64,000 bases of DNA from Hybos culiciformis (GCA_964007475.1 OZ023274.1:24696043-24760042); one strand, 5' to 3'. Positions 12,421 through 25,169 are shown, numbered from the stretch's first letter. Program-made: numbers and translations. Notes: a model not told the origin generated them from the sequence alone.

Positions 12421-12453
12421 CCGATTGTGCCCCAAGGATTTGTACTGGGTGGC
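12421..12453 (+). pseudogene. Possible non-LTR reverse transcriptase motif relic
   Basis: The frame reads PIVPQGFVLGG and is closed by TGA at 12454. This resembles the conserved G(V/I)PQGSVLGP block of LINE-type reverse transcriptases (fingers/palm region). Nothing else of an RT domain (such as the YADD box) could be found nearby. If real, it is a very short decayed fragment; eleven residues could also arise by chance. Confidence 0.3.
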
Positions 12454-12499
12454 TGACAGGATATTTCGATCTATATTAGTACGATATATGGATGGAAAT

Positions 12500-13132
12500 T
12501 AGGGTTGCCAACATTGAACCATCTCTTACCCGGAGAAATTTGAAAAAAATTATCAAAAAATTTTCTAACGTTAAAATTGATTTACACATAAAATTTAAAA
12601 AATGTGCAACAAAATATAAATATAACTCACAAAAAGCTGGCGATGTCGTGTCATTTTCAATTTCATTTTCTTATATTGCAGGCCAAGCCAGTAATATTCG
12701 ATTTAAAGCCTGTGATAAACTAAGACATCTTGTTGGCACATTTTTGATCATTTGCGAGAACTCCATAATGAAAAATTCGAAACAAGATTTTAATTCTCTT
12801 ACATTAATTGTACTGTTGAAAATTCAGAGTATATTTTATTGACTAGCGTTTAAACATCAAATATCCAACTTTTTACAAGCAAATTTAGCTGCGTTCTGAA
12901 ATGAAAGACATGGCAAAAACAATTTGCTTTCTAAATAAATGAATTTAATTCACTAAATTTTTGAAAAACCGAATTGTTCTTTCATAAAAAAAGGTATAGT
13001 GTTATAGAATTTTAAATCTATGGATTTTAATTTTTTTGGGATTCTTGGAGATTTGTCTGGCAAACCCGAAGATCGGAGAATGGTCTTCAAAACCGGAGTC
13101 TCCGGGTGAAAAAGGTACTGTCGGCAATCGTA
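12500..13132. mobile_element. hAT-type non-autonomous element (633 bp)
   Basis: The ends are TAGGGTTGCCAACA on the left and, as reverse complement of the right, TACGATTGCCGACA. Both ends have an internal ACCCGGAGA motif. Perfect 8-bp target duplications ATGGAAAT lie at 12492-12499 and 13133-13140. A 116-codon ORF opens in the left flank (12492-12842) and runs through the left half; it carries no hAT domain signature I can recognise and is not annotated as a gene. Confidence 0.85.
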
Positions 13133-13140
13133 ATGGAAAT

Positions 13141-14434
13141 TAATAAATGCTTTTCTTTTTTTTTTCTTACGTTCAATGACAAAACTTACTTACCTTTCTT
13201 CAACAAAAACAAATAAAAGTAAACAAAAAAGTACTATAAATCGAACCAAGCAAATTATTTGGGTAATTTAAAAAAATAAAAATAAAAAAAAGAAAACAAC
13301 AAAAATGTAATTTTCAACAAATTTTATTCTATTTTTGTTTGAAAACAAAAATCTATTTTTTTTTCTTCATTTTGTTCCTTTCATGCTTTCATCATCGAGT
13401 TCGTACATTTTTTGTACAAGAAAAAAAAACGAAAACCCAATTGCAAAAAAAAAAAAAGAAGAAGTTTTTCATATGTACACATAAAAAACAGAAAAAAACA
13501 TAAAATGAAAAAGCAAAAAATATCTGAAAATTTCAAAGTTTTCATGCAAAATCTTGTATATTCCTGTTTTATGGCAAACAATTTTTCTATCTTTTTTTTT
13601 TGTTTTTTTTTGTGTAGTTTTGAAAGAATGAAGAAAAATATGTTTTTTTTTTATGTTTTATGGTGAAGAAATTATTTTTCTTGTTTCTTATTTAAAAAAC
13701 ATAAATTTTAGGTTTCCATACTCAAATTTTGAAGTTAAGTTTACCAGAATTTTATTTTATTTCTTTATTTTTAATTCTGAAAAAAAAAAAAAAAAAGTTA
13801 AAAAAGTTTTATTTAAATAATTTTTTTTTTTTTAACAAGATAAGATTTTCGACGAAAAAAGGACATTTCTCAGAAGTACATCTAGGGATATCCCTTAATT
13901 TCTCAGCTATCTATTTGCATAAATTTGATTTCAAAATTATAAAAATAATTTTTATTTGTATATTTTAGCAAAAAACTGTAAAAAACATCTTGTACATAAT
14001 ATTTTAGAAAAATATAATATTAAGCTGGTTAAGCTAGCATGGGCTCCAAATTCTGAAAAATTAATTAACTTATGCTGCATGCGGCTCGAAGAATTCTGAC
14101 AAATTTCTAAACTATTTACAAATAAAGAAATTTTCTTGCACCCTAAACTACAAATCAAGAATTTTTTCCACTCTAAACTACAAATAAAGAATTTTTATAA
14201 TTTTGTAAAAATATACATCGAGTTTCAATTACGGACGAGAATTTAACAAATCAATTAAGGGTGTCATCATCAAAATTACAATTAATTTTGAAGAATTAAT
14301 AAAAAATATGTAGTCAAATTAAATTATATAATATTATTTTATATATTTTGAACAATATATAAAATTCATAATTATGAATCAAAATTATAGTTTTATTTTA
14401 TTTTTAATATTTTAATATATAAATCAAAAATTAA
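13141..14434. other. Homopolymer-rich non-coding stretch
   Basis: Long A and T runs throughout. The ORFs between 13381 and 14158 are K/F-rich on both strands. A short duplicated phrase, CTAAACTACAAAT with different flanks, occurs near 14143 and 14173. No gene is seen. Confidence 0.55.
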
Positions 14435-14435
14435 A

Positions 14436-14832
14436 TATGGCTCTGTTTCGCCGTGACTCGATACCATTTTTTTTGACGTTTTCTCCGATTTCTCAGTAAA
14501 TAGACGTCCTATTTTAAAAAGTTTAACAGATTTTTGTAGCTTGGCTCGTCCCCTTACTCAATGAAGTGAGAGTTTTTTTTTTTTTGGAAGATAATGAAAT
14601 TCTTCATTGTATTCGTGACTCGATGACTAAAATTTTGAATGATGTTCTAACGATATCAATGTTTCAACGCAAAATTCTCTAAAAGTAGGATTATTTGCCA
14701 ACTTTTTTTTTTATTTAATTTGTTGGACTAATAAAACGCTTCGAATAAAAGTAATCGCATTAAATTTTATAGTCTTAGTAACTGACAATTAATTCTAGTT
14801 TCTGTGACTCGAAACCGTGAAACAAAACCATA
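14436..14832. mobile_element. Probable TIR element with GTGACTCGA motifs (about 400 bp)
   Basis: The left end TATGGCTCTGTTTCGCCGT matches the reverse complement of the right end, TATGGTTTTGTTTCACGGT. GTGACTCGA recurs near 14454 and 14625 and at the right end (TGTGACTCGAAACC). I could not define a clear target duplication, so the exact boundaries and superfamily are uncertain. Confidence 0.55.
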
Positions 14833-15950
14833 TATTGATTTTCTTATATACCTCCTTTTGTATATTTTTTTTTTTTTTAAAATAGTGGCTGCCTTCGTTA
14901 AAAAAATTCTTACTATTTAATAAGCTAGAACGAAGTTACCATTTATGTGGTCTTATTTAGAACCTCAAAAATTTTTATAATTTGATTTAAACTTATTTCT
15001 CTCTAAGTAAAAAAGCTTTCTGCATTTTAGGGCGAATTGGAATAGTTTACTTACGGTTTAATATTATAATTTCTTCTTTCTGCTAAACTGTCTATTGAAC
15101 TTCTAACAAAATTGTATGCTTTCAAAAAAAGATGGAAAATATTTCTTTGATTTTATCCGATATAGCTTTCTCGAATGATGAATCGTTATAGATTTTTTTT
15201 TTAAATTCGGGGTTAAGCGAAATAAATTTCATCAATAATTGAGACTACTTACTTCACAAGAGTAAAGGTAATTTTTCCTCCCCCTGACTGGACTAACTAC
15301 TTTGAAAGAAACTGTCCAACTGGAACTCTTCCACTACATTCTAGAGAGTATAGCCTACTAGAAATTTCCTAGAAATTATCTGAAAAAATCAAAATTAATT
15401 CTACGAAATAAAATATCAGATTATTTTATTTTTTTTAAATTCATTTTTTAAAATTTTATTTTATTTTTTTTGTAATTTTTTTTTGTTTTTATGTAATATT
15501 TTTTTTTTTTAATTTTTTATTTTTTTTTTTTATTTTTAATCACATATAAATTTTCACAGAAAATAATACAAATATTTTTTATATTATTTCTTAAATTGCT
15601 AAAAAGTAATTAATATTTAATAATAATAATAATAATGATAATAAAAAAACTGAGTTATTTTTTTTTTGCAAAACTCTTAAAATCCTAAAAAAAAAATCCA
15701 TTATGAAAAGAAAATGTTAAATTTTCTTTTTAATTTTTTTTTTTTGTAATTTTTTATCAATTTTTTATTTCAAATTTTTTTTTTTTTTTTTTAATTTTTA
15801 ATTTTTATTACAAAACTATCACATTATGATTGAGAAAAAATTATACAGATAAAATATAAATTATTTCAAAAAAAAAAAATTTTTTAAATTGTTGTTTTTC
15901 AAAAGCTTGAATTTTTATTTCTTTTTTTTTTGTTTGTTTTACATAAATTA
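14833..15950. other. AT-rich non-coding stretch with (TAA)n
   Basis: Mostly T-rich sequence. A (TAA)n-type microsatellite lies near 15620-15647. A slightly more balanced patch occurs around 15240-15370 without an interpretable frame. Confidence 0.5.
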
Positions 15951-15952
15951 TA

Positions 15953-16008
15953 CAGTCAACCCTCGTGTAACATGTTATGAGAATACTGGATTAAAAGAGG
16001 GCTTACTG
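15953..16008. mobile_element. 56-bp TA-flanked miniature element
   Basis: Left CAGTCAACCCTCGTGTAAC and right (reverse complement) CAGTAAGCCCTCTTTTAATC form imperfect inverted repeats that make up nearly the whole element. TA dinucleotides at 15951-15952 and 16009-16010 fit the TA target of Tc1/mariner/pogo transposons, and ends of the form CAGT..A.CCTC are reminiscent of pogo-like elements. It is among the smallest bounded elements in the window. Confidence 0.6.
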
Positions 16009-16010
16009 TA

Positions 16011-18508
16011 TCCAATTACTATTATTAATTATTTTTGTGGTTACTAGGGGCGGGGAGGCCAATTAATATACAATTATTACGGCAAAATAAAGCTTAATAA
16101 AAAAATATTAATTAGTTTTACAATTGTTGCCTGAATAAATATTTTTTTTTTTTATCAAATTAAGATAAATTTTATCACAAAAAAAAAATGATAAAAAAGT
16201 AGAAAACTTTTTTAACTCATACAATTTTTTTTTTTTTTAATTAACAAAAAATAAACGAAATATTTTCTCACTTGTGCAAATATTTAATAAAAAAAAATTC
16301 AAAATTAATTGAAGGTATTTCATTTAATTTTTTTTTTTTGCGGTCAAATTTTTTTTTGTTTTTTGGGTTAAACTAACTCAAAAAAAAAAAAAAAGTCAAA
16401 CTTTTTTTTATTCTTTAAACAACGATTGACGTAAACGACTTGACAACTAAACAGCTTAAACATATATTTGCACAGCCTCTAATCAGAAAAAAAAAAAAAT
16501 TCATAATTTTTAGGAGAAAAAAAAGATGATTAAAAATAAATAGCAACACTGTGTGTGCCATGACCATCAAAAAAGAATTCGAAAATTTCAAATTGTTTCA
16601 GCTGATGTCAATAATTTTTTTTTTCTTGAAGATTTGTCGGAAAATCGAAATTCGAATTCTAGGATGTTATATAAATTTAATGTCCCATATTTAGGACATT
16701 GAAAAATATCTTTAAAAATGTATCTGAAACTTCGACCCAGCGTTAAAAAGTTAAACTTTGAAACAAAAAACCGTAAGCTTGATTTTATGACCCCCTAATT
16801 GTCCCTATTTATTGAAAATTTAATACAAAAAAAAGTTACATGTTCAATTTAACACAAAAAAAAAATTTTTTTTTTTTGCATTTTTCATTTTAATTATTAT
16901 AAAAACTGATTTTTTTTTTTTATGTTTTAACTTATTATTAAATTACTATAAAAAAAATATAATATATATATATATCTATATATAAATTGTTAGATCAACT
17001 CTTATACTGATTTTTTAATTTTTTTTTTTTTAATTTTTTAATAAGTTCTTCAATAAAATTTTAAATTATTTTTTTTCATAACTTATTTTTTGTGTTGATA
17101 TCACATACTTGCTTTATTTAAAGCATGAATTTTATTTTTCTTCTTTTTTTTTTTATTAATATTAATTCACATTTTTATAATTAAGTTTTATGTGTATAAC
17201 TATAAAATACCTCTACATAATATTTTTTTTGTTTTTTGTTTATTACAAAAGAAAATGAGAAAATTTCATCAGAATTGAAAAACAGAATACAAAAAATGTT
17301 TTTCCTAATTTTTCTTCGTGTTATAAATTTTTGATTTTGTTTTTCAGGTTTTCGTGAAAAACAAAAAACAAAAAAAAACAAACGTAATTAATTAGAAGAA
17401 AAATAGAAAACAAATTAATTTCCAATGAGAGATATCACGTAAAAAAACAAAAAAAAAGTGTTTGTTTGACGTTTTTGATGTTTTTGATTAAAAAAAAAAA
17501 ACAAAATATAAATTGTAATATTTTGTCAAATTTAAAATTTATATATATATATGTATATAATTTTTTGCTCAAAAAACAAAATACTGAAAAAATAAAATTA
17601 ATAGTTTGTTCATTTTATGTCACGTACACTTTAGCTTTCCTGTAAAAGCATTTAGGTTTACGTCAGAAAAATTATGATTGCGATTTTTTAATGAAAATTC
17701 TCCATATCTCGATTTTTCAATACTATTATTACACATTTTTAATGTTTAAAGGAAGCAAAAATTTAATAAAATTTTTAATTTCCGCATATTGAGACATAAT
17801 GTTAATCACAAAAATTGAAGAAAAAATTCAAGTTCTTAATGAATTTCGAGATTGAGAACAAAATCATAAGAAATATTTCTTTTGGAAAAAATTTGCAATT
17901 AGAGAATATTAATGACAACAATTTTATGCCTGCCTGATGTAATAATTAATGAAAATTTCTGTGCAAATTTTATTTTTGCTGAACATATGAAAATTATAAA
18001 AATGTGTTAAATTTTTATTTTGAATAAAAAAAATTCTTAATGTACAAAAAAAAAGAATAAAAAAAAAGTCTTATAAGATAATTTCTATAAATTAATAAAA
18101 ATGTGAAAAAAAAATGTTTATTAAAAAATGTTTTTAAATGAAATAAAATTAATTAATTTTAATATCGGAGGGTTTTTGCAAGATAAATATTTTATTTTTG
18201 TATTAATTTTAAAAATGTGTTTGTGAATTTTTTTTTTTTTTTTATGAAAATTTAATGAGTTTTCTATATAAGTTTTCCTTTCTTTCTTTTTTTTTTGAAA
18301 ATGCCAATTTTGTGAAAAAATTGACAAAAAATTTGGAAAAAAAAAGAAAGATCTTTAAGTTGGAATTAGTATTTTATTTTTCTTAAAATTTAATGATTTT
18401 TTTTTGAGTGAGTGTTGAGTTTTTTTTGTTATATTTTTTTTTTGCAAAGTGAAAGTAGTGTGTGAATGAAAATTTTTTTTATATTTAAATTTCTTAATTT
18501 TCTTAATT
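16011..18508. other. T/A-homopolymer-rich 3' flank of the REDD-like gene
   Basis: Dense A and T tracts, including a (TA)n run near 16961-16983. It lies downstream (minus strand) of the gene ending at 18509 and must hold its 3' UTR, but the poly(A) site cannot be fixed. A more balanced patch at 16545-16800 has no usable frame. Confidence 0.45.
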
Positions 18509-18593
18509 TTATTCCATAAAACTATTATATAATTTATTTTTAGTCAAACTATAATCTGGACTTATCATAATTGTACTGCTTCGTGTTAAATTT
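18509..18593 (-). CDS. scylla/charybde-like (REDD/DDIT4 family) gene, exon 2 and stop
   Basis: This is the second coding exon of the gene whose first exon is 19698-19208. The acceptor reads ATTACAG on the minus strand, with AG at 18595-18594. The first base completes the lysine codon split by the intron; 27 codons and TAA (18511-18509) follow. The residues read NLTRSSTIMISPDYSLTKNK and then LYNSFME. This matches the C-terminal block of REDD proteins, where a basic KLY motif follows a short strand. Without this exon the domain would be truncated, so the splice is well supported. An AATAAA hexamer overlaps the stop codon itself (GAATAAAATT); other polyadenylation signals may lie further downstream. 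Confidence 0.85.
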
Positions 18594-19207
18594 CTGTAAT
18601 GAGAAAAAAATTGAAAAAAAAAATTAGCAATTTAATTATTATTTTAAGTTTTTTTTTTTTAATTTTAAATTTCAGTTACAAAAAAGATACAAAAAAAAAA
18701 AAGTTCGCTAAATAATTTTTATTTTAAAAACTATTTTAAAATTTTTTTACTGAGTGTAGCACAATTTTCTTTTATCTTTTAATTTAACCTTAATTAATGA
18801 CAGCTTTGTAAAAAAAAAATTCCCAAAAAAAAGTTTAAAAATTTAGGAATAAAAAATTTCAATCTAAATTGTTCAAAAACAAAAAACGCCGCCAGCATGC
18901 CGTGCCGCCGGCAAATTGTTGATGTTCACATTTAACTTTTTCACCCAATTTTTCCAATAAACTTTAATATTAATTATTAGAACAAAAAAAGATTCTTATT
19001 AAAAAAATTTTTTTTATCTTAACAAAAAAAAAAATCAAAATTTTCATCAACAACATATAAAAAACACACGAAAAGAAAACCACTTCTTCACCATCCAAAA
19101 AATGAAAAAGTATTGTATTAAAAAAAGATTTTTTTTTTTGTAACCAAAAATAATTTTGTTTTAGGTATTTAATTTAAATTTTTAGAAAAATATTATTTTC
19201 TACTCAC
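18594..19207 (-). other. Intron of the REDD-like gene (614 bp, phase 2)
   Basis: The minus-strand donor is GTGAGTA starting at 19207 and the acceptor is TTACAG ending at 18594. The intron is AT-rich except for a striking GC-rich block at about 18889-18914 (CGCCGCCAGCATGCCGTGCC and onwards), which contains GCATGC and partly self-complementary GCCG/CGGC ends. Confidence 0.8.
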
Positions 19208-19698
19208 TTTATAAATTGTGGCAATATAGATGTCCAGCCACTTTTATCATGCCTAATTGTCAGATATAATTCAAATGTTGATACCGTATTTGAATCTAAT
19301 TTAATTGAAGCAATTCTTCTTGAATTCTGTGGTTCATCTTCAAATTCAATATACAGTGTGCAACCGCGAATACCGCATGGCTCTTTCTCTGAAAATCTTA
19401 TTATTTCGCAAGAAATTCTATTTAATAAATCTGATGGCAATAATACTTCGGTACACTCTAAATGACGTGATTTAGCATAACGCAACTCGGATTGCAATCT
19501 TTGTGATAATTCATCAATTTCAGATTGTTCAATTATTAAATTGTCATCATCTTGTAAATTATTTAATATTAAATTTTGATGAATTTGCTGATGATCAATT
19601 TGTGATGTTGGCGGCGGTGTTAATGGGCTCTGCCAATCATGATTTTTAAAATTTTCCGATTGATATTGATTTGGATTTTGTAATGTTAAGACTTCCAT
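19208..19698 (-). CDS. scylla/charybde-like (REDD/DDIT4 family) gene, exon 1
   Basis: The start is ATG at 19698. Exon 1 gives 163 codons plus two bases; with exon 2 the protein is 191 aa, close to vertebrate DDIT4L and shorter than Drosophila scylla and charybde. Residues 1-55 are N/Q-rich and probably disordered. From about residue 58 an acidic helix leads into the RTP801 C-terminal domain: E..L..RL..EL..AK, LLPSDLLNRIS, EPCGIRGCTLYIEFEDE, IASIKLDSNTVSTFELYLTI and GWTSILPQF. Family members are stress- and hypoxia-induced cytosolic proteins that restrain TORC1 through TSC1/TSC2 (established for scylla/charybde and REDD1). Read unspliced, the frame stops at once (AAG TGA), but AA|GTGAGTA is a consensus donor. 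Scylla and charybde cannot be told apart here, so no symbol is given. Confidence 0.9.
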
Positions 19699-20390
19699 TT
19701 TTTTTGTTTTTTTTTGAATTTTCAGGCTGTTGTTCTGATGAATTTTAAAGAAAAAATTTTCCCAAAAAATTTTCTTTTCTTTTTTATTTTTTATTTTTTT
19801 GTAGATATTTTCTGATTAAATCAGGTAAGAAAACTTTATTATTTTTTTTTAATTTGATAATTTTCTTTTATTTTTTTTAAGACGGTAATTAAAAAAAATA
19901 ATGTCTAAATTAATTTTCACAGAAATTTTCTTTTTTTTTTTGTTAAAATTAAAACTTAAAAACACAAAAAAAAAATTTATAAATTTTCTTTTTTTTTCTT
20001 TGCTCACAGCACTTTGTTGGTTAGATATTTTTTTAGCTTGAAGAAATTTTTTTTCTGCTTTTTATTAAAATTTTATATTTTTGTTTTGGCGATTTTACGC
20101 TTTCTGACTATTCGAAATAATTTTTTTTTAATTTCTTATATATTTTTAGTGTTTTAATATCACGATGATTTTTATTAAAAAAAACAATTTTTTTTTTTTA
20201 AATAAAATTAAACTTTTTTTTTGCTCTCTTCAAAAATACTTTTTTTTTTATTAAAAAAAAAAAAAGTTCTTTTTTTATTTTTCTTGATTTTAATTTTCTT
20301 TTTTTAAAGATGCGAATATCAGCAGTGTTCAATCCTAACTAACCGGCCGGGTCTACTGTCACTTACTTACATAGTATCTTGCCCCACTCT
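19699..20390 (-). promoter_or_regulatory. Putative 5' UTR and promoter region of the REDD-like gene
   Basis: Immediately upstream of the ATG the sequence is homopolymer-rich, as expected of an untranslated leader. A balanced, GC-richer block at about 20310-20390 contains ACCGGCCGGGT and, on the minus strand, GACAGTAG, whose ACAGT (20359-20355) resembles an arthropod initiator. No convincing TATA box is seen at the right distance. A start there would give a leader of about 660 nt. This is inference from composition and position only. Confidence 0.3.
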
Positions 20391-23300
20391 AAAAAAAAAA
20401 ATATTTTTATATATTTCAATTGTTGTTTTTTTTTTCCAATTTCATTTATTTAAAATTTTGTTCTCTCTCTGTGAAAAAGAGGTATGAAAAAAAAAAAAAG
20501 TATATGAATGAAAAAAAATCAGAAAAACATATGTGTTCAGAAACTTTTTTTTTTTTGATAGCTTTTATATTTATTATATTAAGTATATTTTCTTTATGAA
20601 TGGCCTTAAAAAAAATTATAAATAAATAAGAGAAATAATAATTTAGAATTTTTGGTGAAGGAGAAGAGATTTGTGCAAAAATAAAAATGTATCTTTTTTT
20701 TTTACTTCTATGTATCTAATTTTTTTTTTTATACAGAAGACGAACGGTAGTTTAAATTAGTTTTTTTTCTTTCTGTCTCTCAATCTGAAATTGTGTTTTT
20801 TTTTTATCTGAAGAGAGAAATTTAATTTGTTTTCCTTTTGAAAATAAAATAAGATACAAGTGACACAGAAGAAAAAAGGGTGGATTTGGATGAAGAAGAG
20901 AATGAAAAATAAAACACATGATAAACATGTGTAAATTAATTTTACAAATACATTTGAATAATTATGCCGGGTTGAGAGATAGAGAGAAATTAAAACGATT
21001 ATTTGTTGTTTTTTTTTAGATAAAAAAAATTTGTGAAAATGAGATTTTTCTTCTTTTTTTTTAACCAAGTGAAAATTTTTAGAAATCGAGAGTTAATTTA
21101 ATACATGTGTATAGAATTTTCTTTTTTCTTATATCTTATTTACTTTATTTACTTTGAATTTAGGTATATTTTGTTTAATTATAATATTTAATATAATTTT
21201 TAAGCTTCTATTAATGGTATGAAATTATTATTATTTATTTTAAATAAAATGAAAAATAAAAATTTGTAGAATTTTTAATTTAAAATTACAATTATGAGAA
21301 AATGTTTCAAATGAGAATTTTCTATTTTTCTAACATATTTAATTCATTTATAAATCTCTTCATTTATATATATAATTCTCTCTTTATACTCATTACAAAA
21401 AAAATATTATCTGAATTATATATAAAATGAACAAAAAAAAAGATTGAAGTATATTCTCTTTTTCTCTTCTTTTATTTTTGTTTTTGTTAATTATAAAATT
21501 TAAAGCTCTTAAAAAATTTGAATGTAGGTTTTTTTTTTTTGTAATATTTTGTACATAATAAATATTTATTTTTATATATATGAAAAGAGTTAAATATATG
21601 AAAAAAAAAAAAAAAAAAAATTGAATATAAAGTGGTACCTATATTTAATTTATTGAAAAAATTAAATTAAAAAAATAAAAAAATAAAAAAAAGATCAACA
21701 AATAATGATTAATTGATAGTATATACATATATAATTTTAAATCATACATATATGTATAGTATATATTGTGTAGATTTAGTTGACTTAAAAATAAAATATA
21801 TATTCATATCTGTATATAAAAATGAATCGCTATGTATTGTGTGTGTAAAGCTTTTCTAGACTGTTCGTCTTCATTTTTTAATTTTTTTTTTGTTCATAAA
21901 TATATAGTTTAGTGTATCTAGTTTAAGCTGCTTTCACACTTTACCTTGAGATACTATATAATACTGTATGTATATTGAGGTACATAATATATATTTTATA
22001 AAACATTATATTGCAATAAATGAATATTGATCTTAATAATATGTCGTCACCCGGAAAAGGCTATTAATAATAATTATTGAACATATGATTTCAAAAATTT
22101 ATATAAAGTTGGAGTTAGGGTTTTTGATATAGTTTTTGTTAATTTTTTATTCTAATAATTTTTTTTGTACCTTTTTTTTTTCTTCTATATAATCATTTTT
22201 AGAAACAAAGAAAATCTTATATATAACAAAAAATTATGTTTTTTTTTAATTTATATATTATTTAGATACATAAATTATGTATTTACATTATATATGCAAG
22301 AAACATTACATATAAATTGAAAAAAAAAAACAAAAATCAAAGAGAATTTTATAAAAAATAAATATTATAGGTATATAATGTAATAAATAGAATATAATAT
22401 TTTTCTCAAAAAAAAGTATATAGAAAAAAAAAATTTTTTCTTTTGTATATAAAGAAAATTTTTGTTGATGAGCCTAAAAGAAATAAAATAGGTATAAATA
22501 TATTTTTTTTTATATAAATAAAACATCTGAGATCCCATATGATGATGTTTATTTTTTTTATTTTTTTTTTTTTACTCAAAATGCAATATACCCAATTTTT
22601 TTTTTCTTTTTCCTTATGATTTTCAAATGTACTGAACTGACTGTATAACATAAGCATATATATAGTATACTATTCATATTATATATAGGTACATAAGATT
22701 TTTTTTTGGATGGAAAAAATTGTTTTTTATTTATGTGTTTACAAGATTAATTTTTTTTTTCATTTTTATGAGTACGTGACTTTTTCAACATCATAATATA
22801 TATTCAATAAAAAATATTTATATATATAAAATTTTTTTTATTTTATTATTTTAATGAAATTTTATTGTTCTCTCCTCTAAGTTGTTCTCGTTGAATGTTG
22901 TTGTTATAATATCTTCCTAAAAAAAAATCATGCATTTTTATGTATACCTTTGTTGAACATATAATATTTATAAATATATAAATATATACATTATATGTAT
23001 ATATTAATTTTATGGAAAAAAATGCATTGTTGCCTTTACCATGTTGCATTATACACATATGTATGTATATGTATGCAAATGCAAAAACATTTATATACAA
23101 ATATGTATGTTACGTACATATGAAAAGAGGAAAAATTAAAATAAAATAAAATACAATTTTGCGATAAACTTTTTTTATGTACAGAGATAAATAAAAACAA
23201 ATCTAAAGCCAAGTTGATGGTAGGGAGGGAGGTGTTGCAAGTCGCGCTCAGGCGATATAAACGTGATATTTTCTAACTAACTTTTATATATTTTAAATAA

Positions 23301-25167
23301 AATGAAATAAAATGTTTATAAAAAGTCAATATTCATTAATATATGAGTGTAATTTTGCTGGTATATAAATTGTATTTACAGTATATGTACAAAATCGTCG
23401 GCTTAATTCGCAACATGAGTACATAAGTTCATAATATCAATATTTTTTTGTTTTTTTTTTTATTGCCCAAATTGGCTTCAAATTCAAATAAATTAAATTT
23501 CAGATTCAGAACACTGAAATTATTTACATAATATCATTTTTATTAAAAGAGTTATTTTTTTAGAATTTCATTAAAATTTTTTCACAATGTTTTAAAAATT
23601 GTAATGCATTATGATGGTTTTCCACATTATTTTTTTTAGAGTGGCAAAAACCAAAGCATCAAAATTAGCATTCAACTGGCTTTCGGATGGTTGAAAAATA
23701 CAGGGTTTTTGGAAAGTAAAAATTTCCTTCAATTTAAAAAAAGTATTTTTTTTTTTAAATAAACTGTACAAAATTTTTTATATGCTTTGCTTCACGCACA
23801 TTATTTTTCAATAGACACTGATACTATGTAGTATTAACCTTCGAAGCATAAATAACAGAATCTTCAGCATATTTTAGCATAGACAGACCAAAGGATCGTT
23901 TTTGACGAACACTCTTGAGATTTTTCGAGCTTGCATTTAATTTAAGAAAAATAAAATTTCATACATAATTTTGCAATAAAATGATGCATTTATGACTGCC
24001 TTATTATTAACACATAATACTAGAAAAATCTAAATTAAAAAATATATATATAAATAAATTAATTTGTATACAATTTTGTTGTCGGTTGATCTTATTAACA
24101 ATAATTTTTTTTCCCCCGTAAACATTTCGTTTGAGTTATCACGTAGTCATTACAGTGACGAATGTTTTTCAATATTATTATTTATGACTGTTGTATATAT
24201 GTATATTCTTTTCAATATTTAATGCATGCCTTATGACAGCTCTCTTTTTGACTTATTAAAAATAATATTGCCTTTTTTGTTGAAACATTTTATTATCATA
24301 GATACAAACAAAACTCAACCTTAAATCATTCTACTAAAAACGTCGAAGCAGCATTGTCAAATCGATTAACTTGAAGCTGGAATCCTCTTTTTTTTTCATT
24401 CTATAAGTTGTAGCTATGTACAAGGTTAAATTGAATAATTTTTCTTCAAAAGCAATTCAGTTTTGGAACTCAAAATTATAGATTTTAGAAATTCTGTACT
24501 ACACAACTACTCAGGCGAGCACACAGCTATCAAAAATTCATTTCAAACTTTAATCTAAGCACAAACCTATTAGGTTTTTTGACTTTTTTATCATTACTAT
24601 GATATTCCTTATAATTAACACCTTAAATTTTTTTTATTCGAAATTTCAAAATTAAGAGCCATAAATTAACAAAACAAAATAAAAAAAAAACCAAAAACAA
24701 AGATTTTTATAATCCAGGAAATATTTCAATGTTACCGAGAAAAAATAACAATTTTTTGTTTTTTTGTTACAAATTTTCCGCTATCAATTTAATAACCTGA
24801 AATGTAATTTTAATCCAATATTTGTAAAAATGAGAAAAAAAAAAAATAATAATAATTTTTGATCATAAATTGGTATCAAGATAAAATCTTTTACTATTTT
24901 TATTTTTTTTTTATTTTTAGATATACATATAATGGAAAAAACCCAAAAAAGTTTTTAATTTCATACAAATAATGTAACATATATAATGTAATTAAAATTA
25001 TTTTGTTATAAATCACAGTTTTTATAATTGAAACATTTAATTTTGAAAATGTTCGATTCTAGTTCAAGTATATAATTGTAATTTTTAATGTATTTTATTT
25101 TGTAATGTGAGTTAGGTTGTTTTATACTTTAAGGTTTAAGGCATTCTTACATGGCTTCTAAAACAAT
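20391..25167. other. AT-rich non-coding stretch
   Basis: Homopolymers and TATA/TACATA repeats dominate, and the ORFs at 20757, 22406 and 22846 (minus) are low-complexity. A balanced patch near 23205-23275 (GGTAGGGAGGGAGGTGTTG) stands out without an interpretable frame. No gene or bounded element is supported. Confidence 0.5.
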
Positions 25168-25169
25168 TA

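Noticed and set aside
13381..13968. Several overlapping ORFs on both strands
   Set aside because: They consist mainly of Lys/Phe coded by A and T runs and overlap each other on opposite strands.
20757..23100. Minus-strand ORFs of 80-103 codons
   Set aside because: Low-complexity F/I/Y/K composition from homopolymer DNA, with no domain and no splice context.
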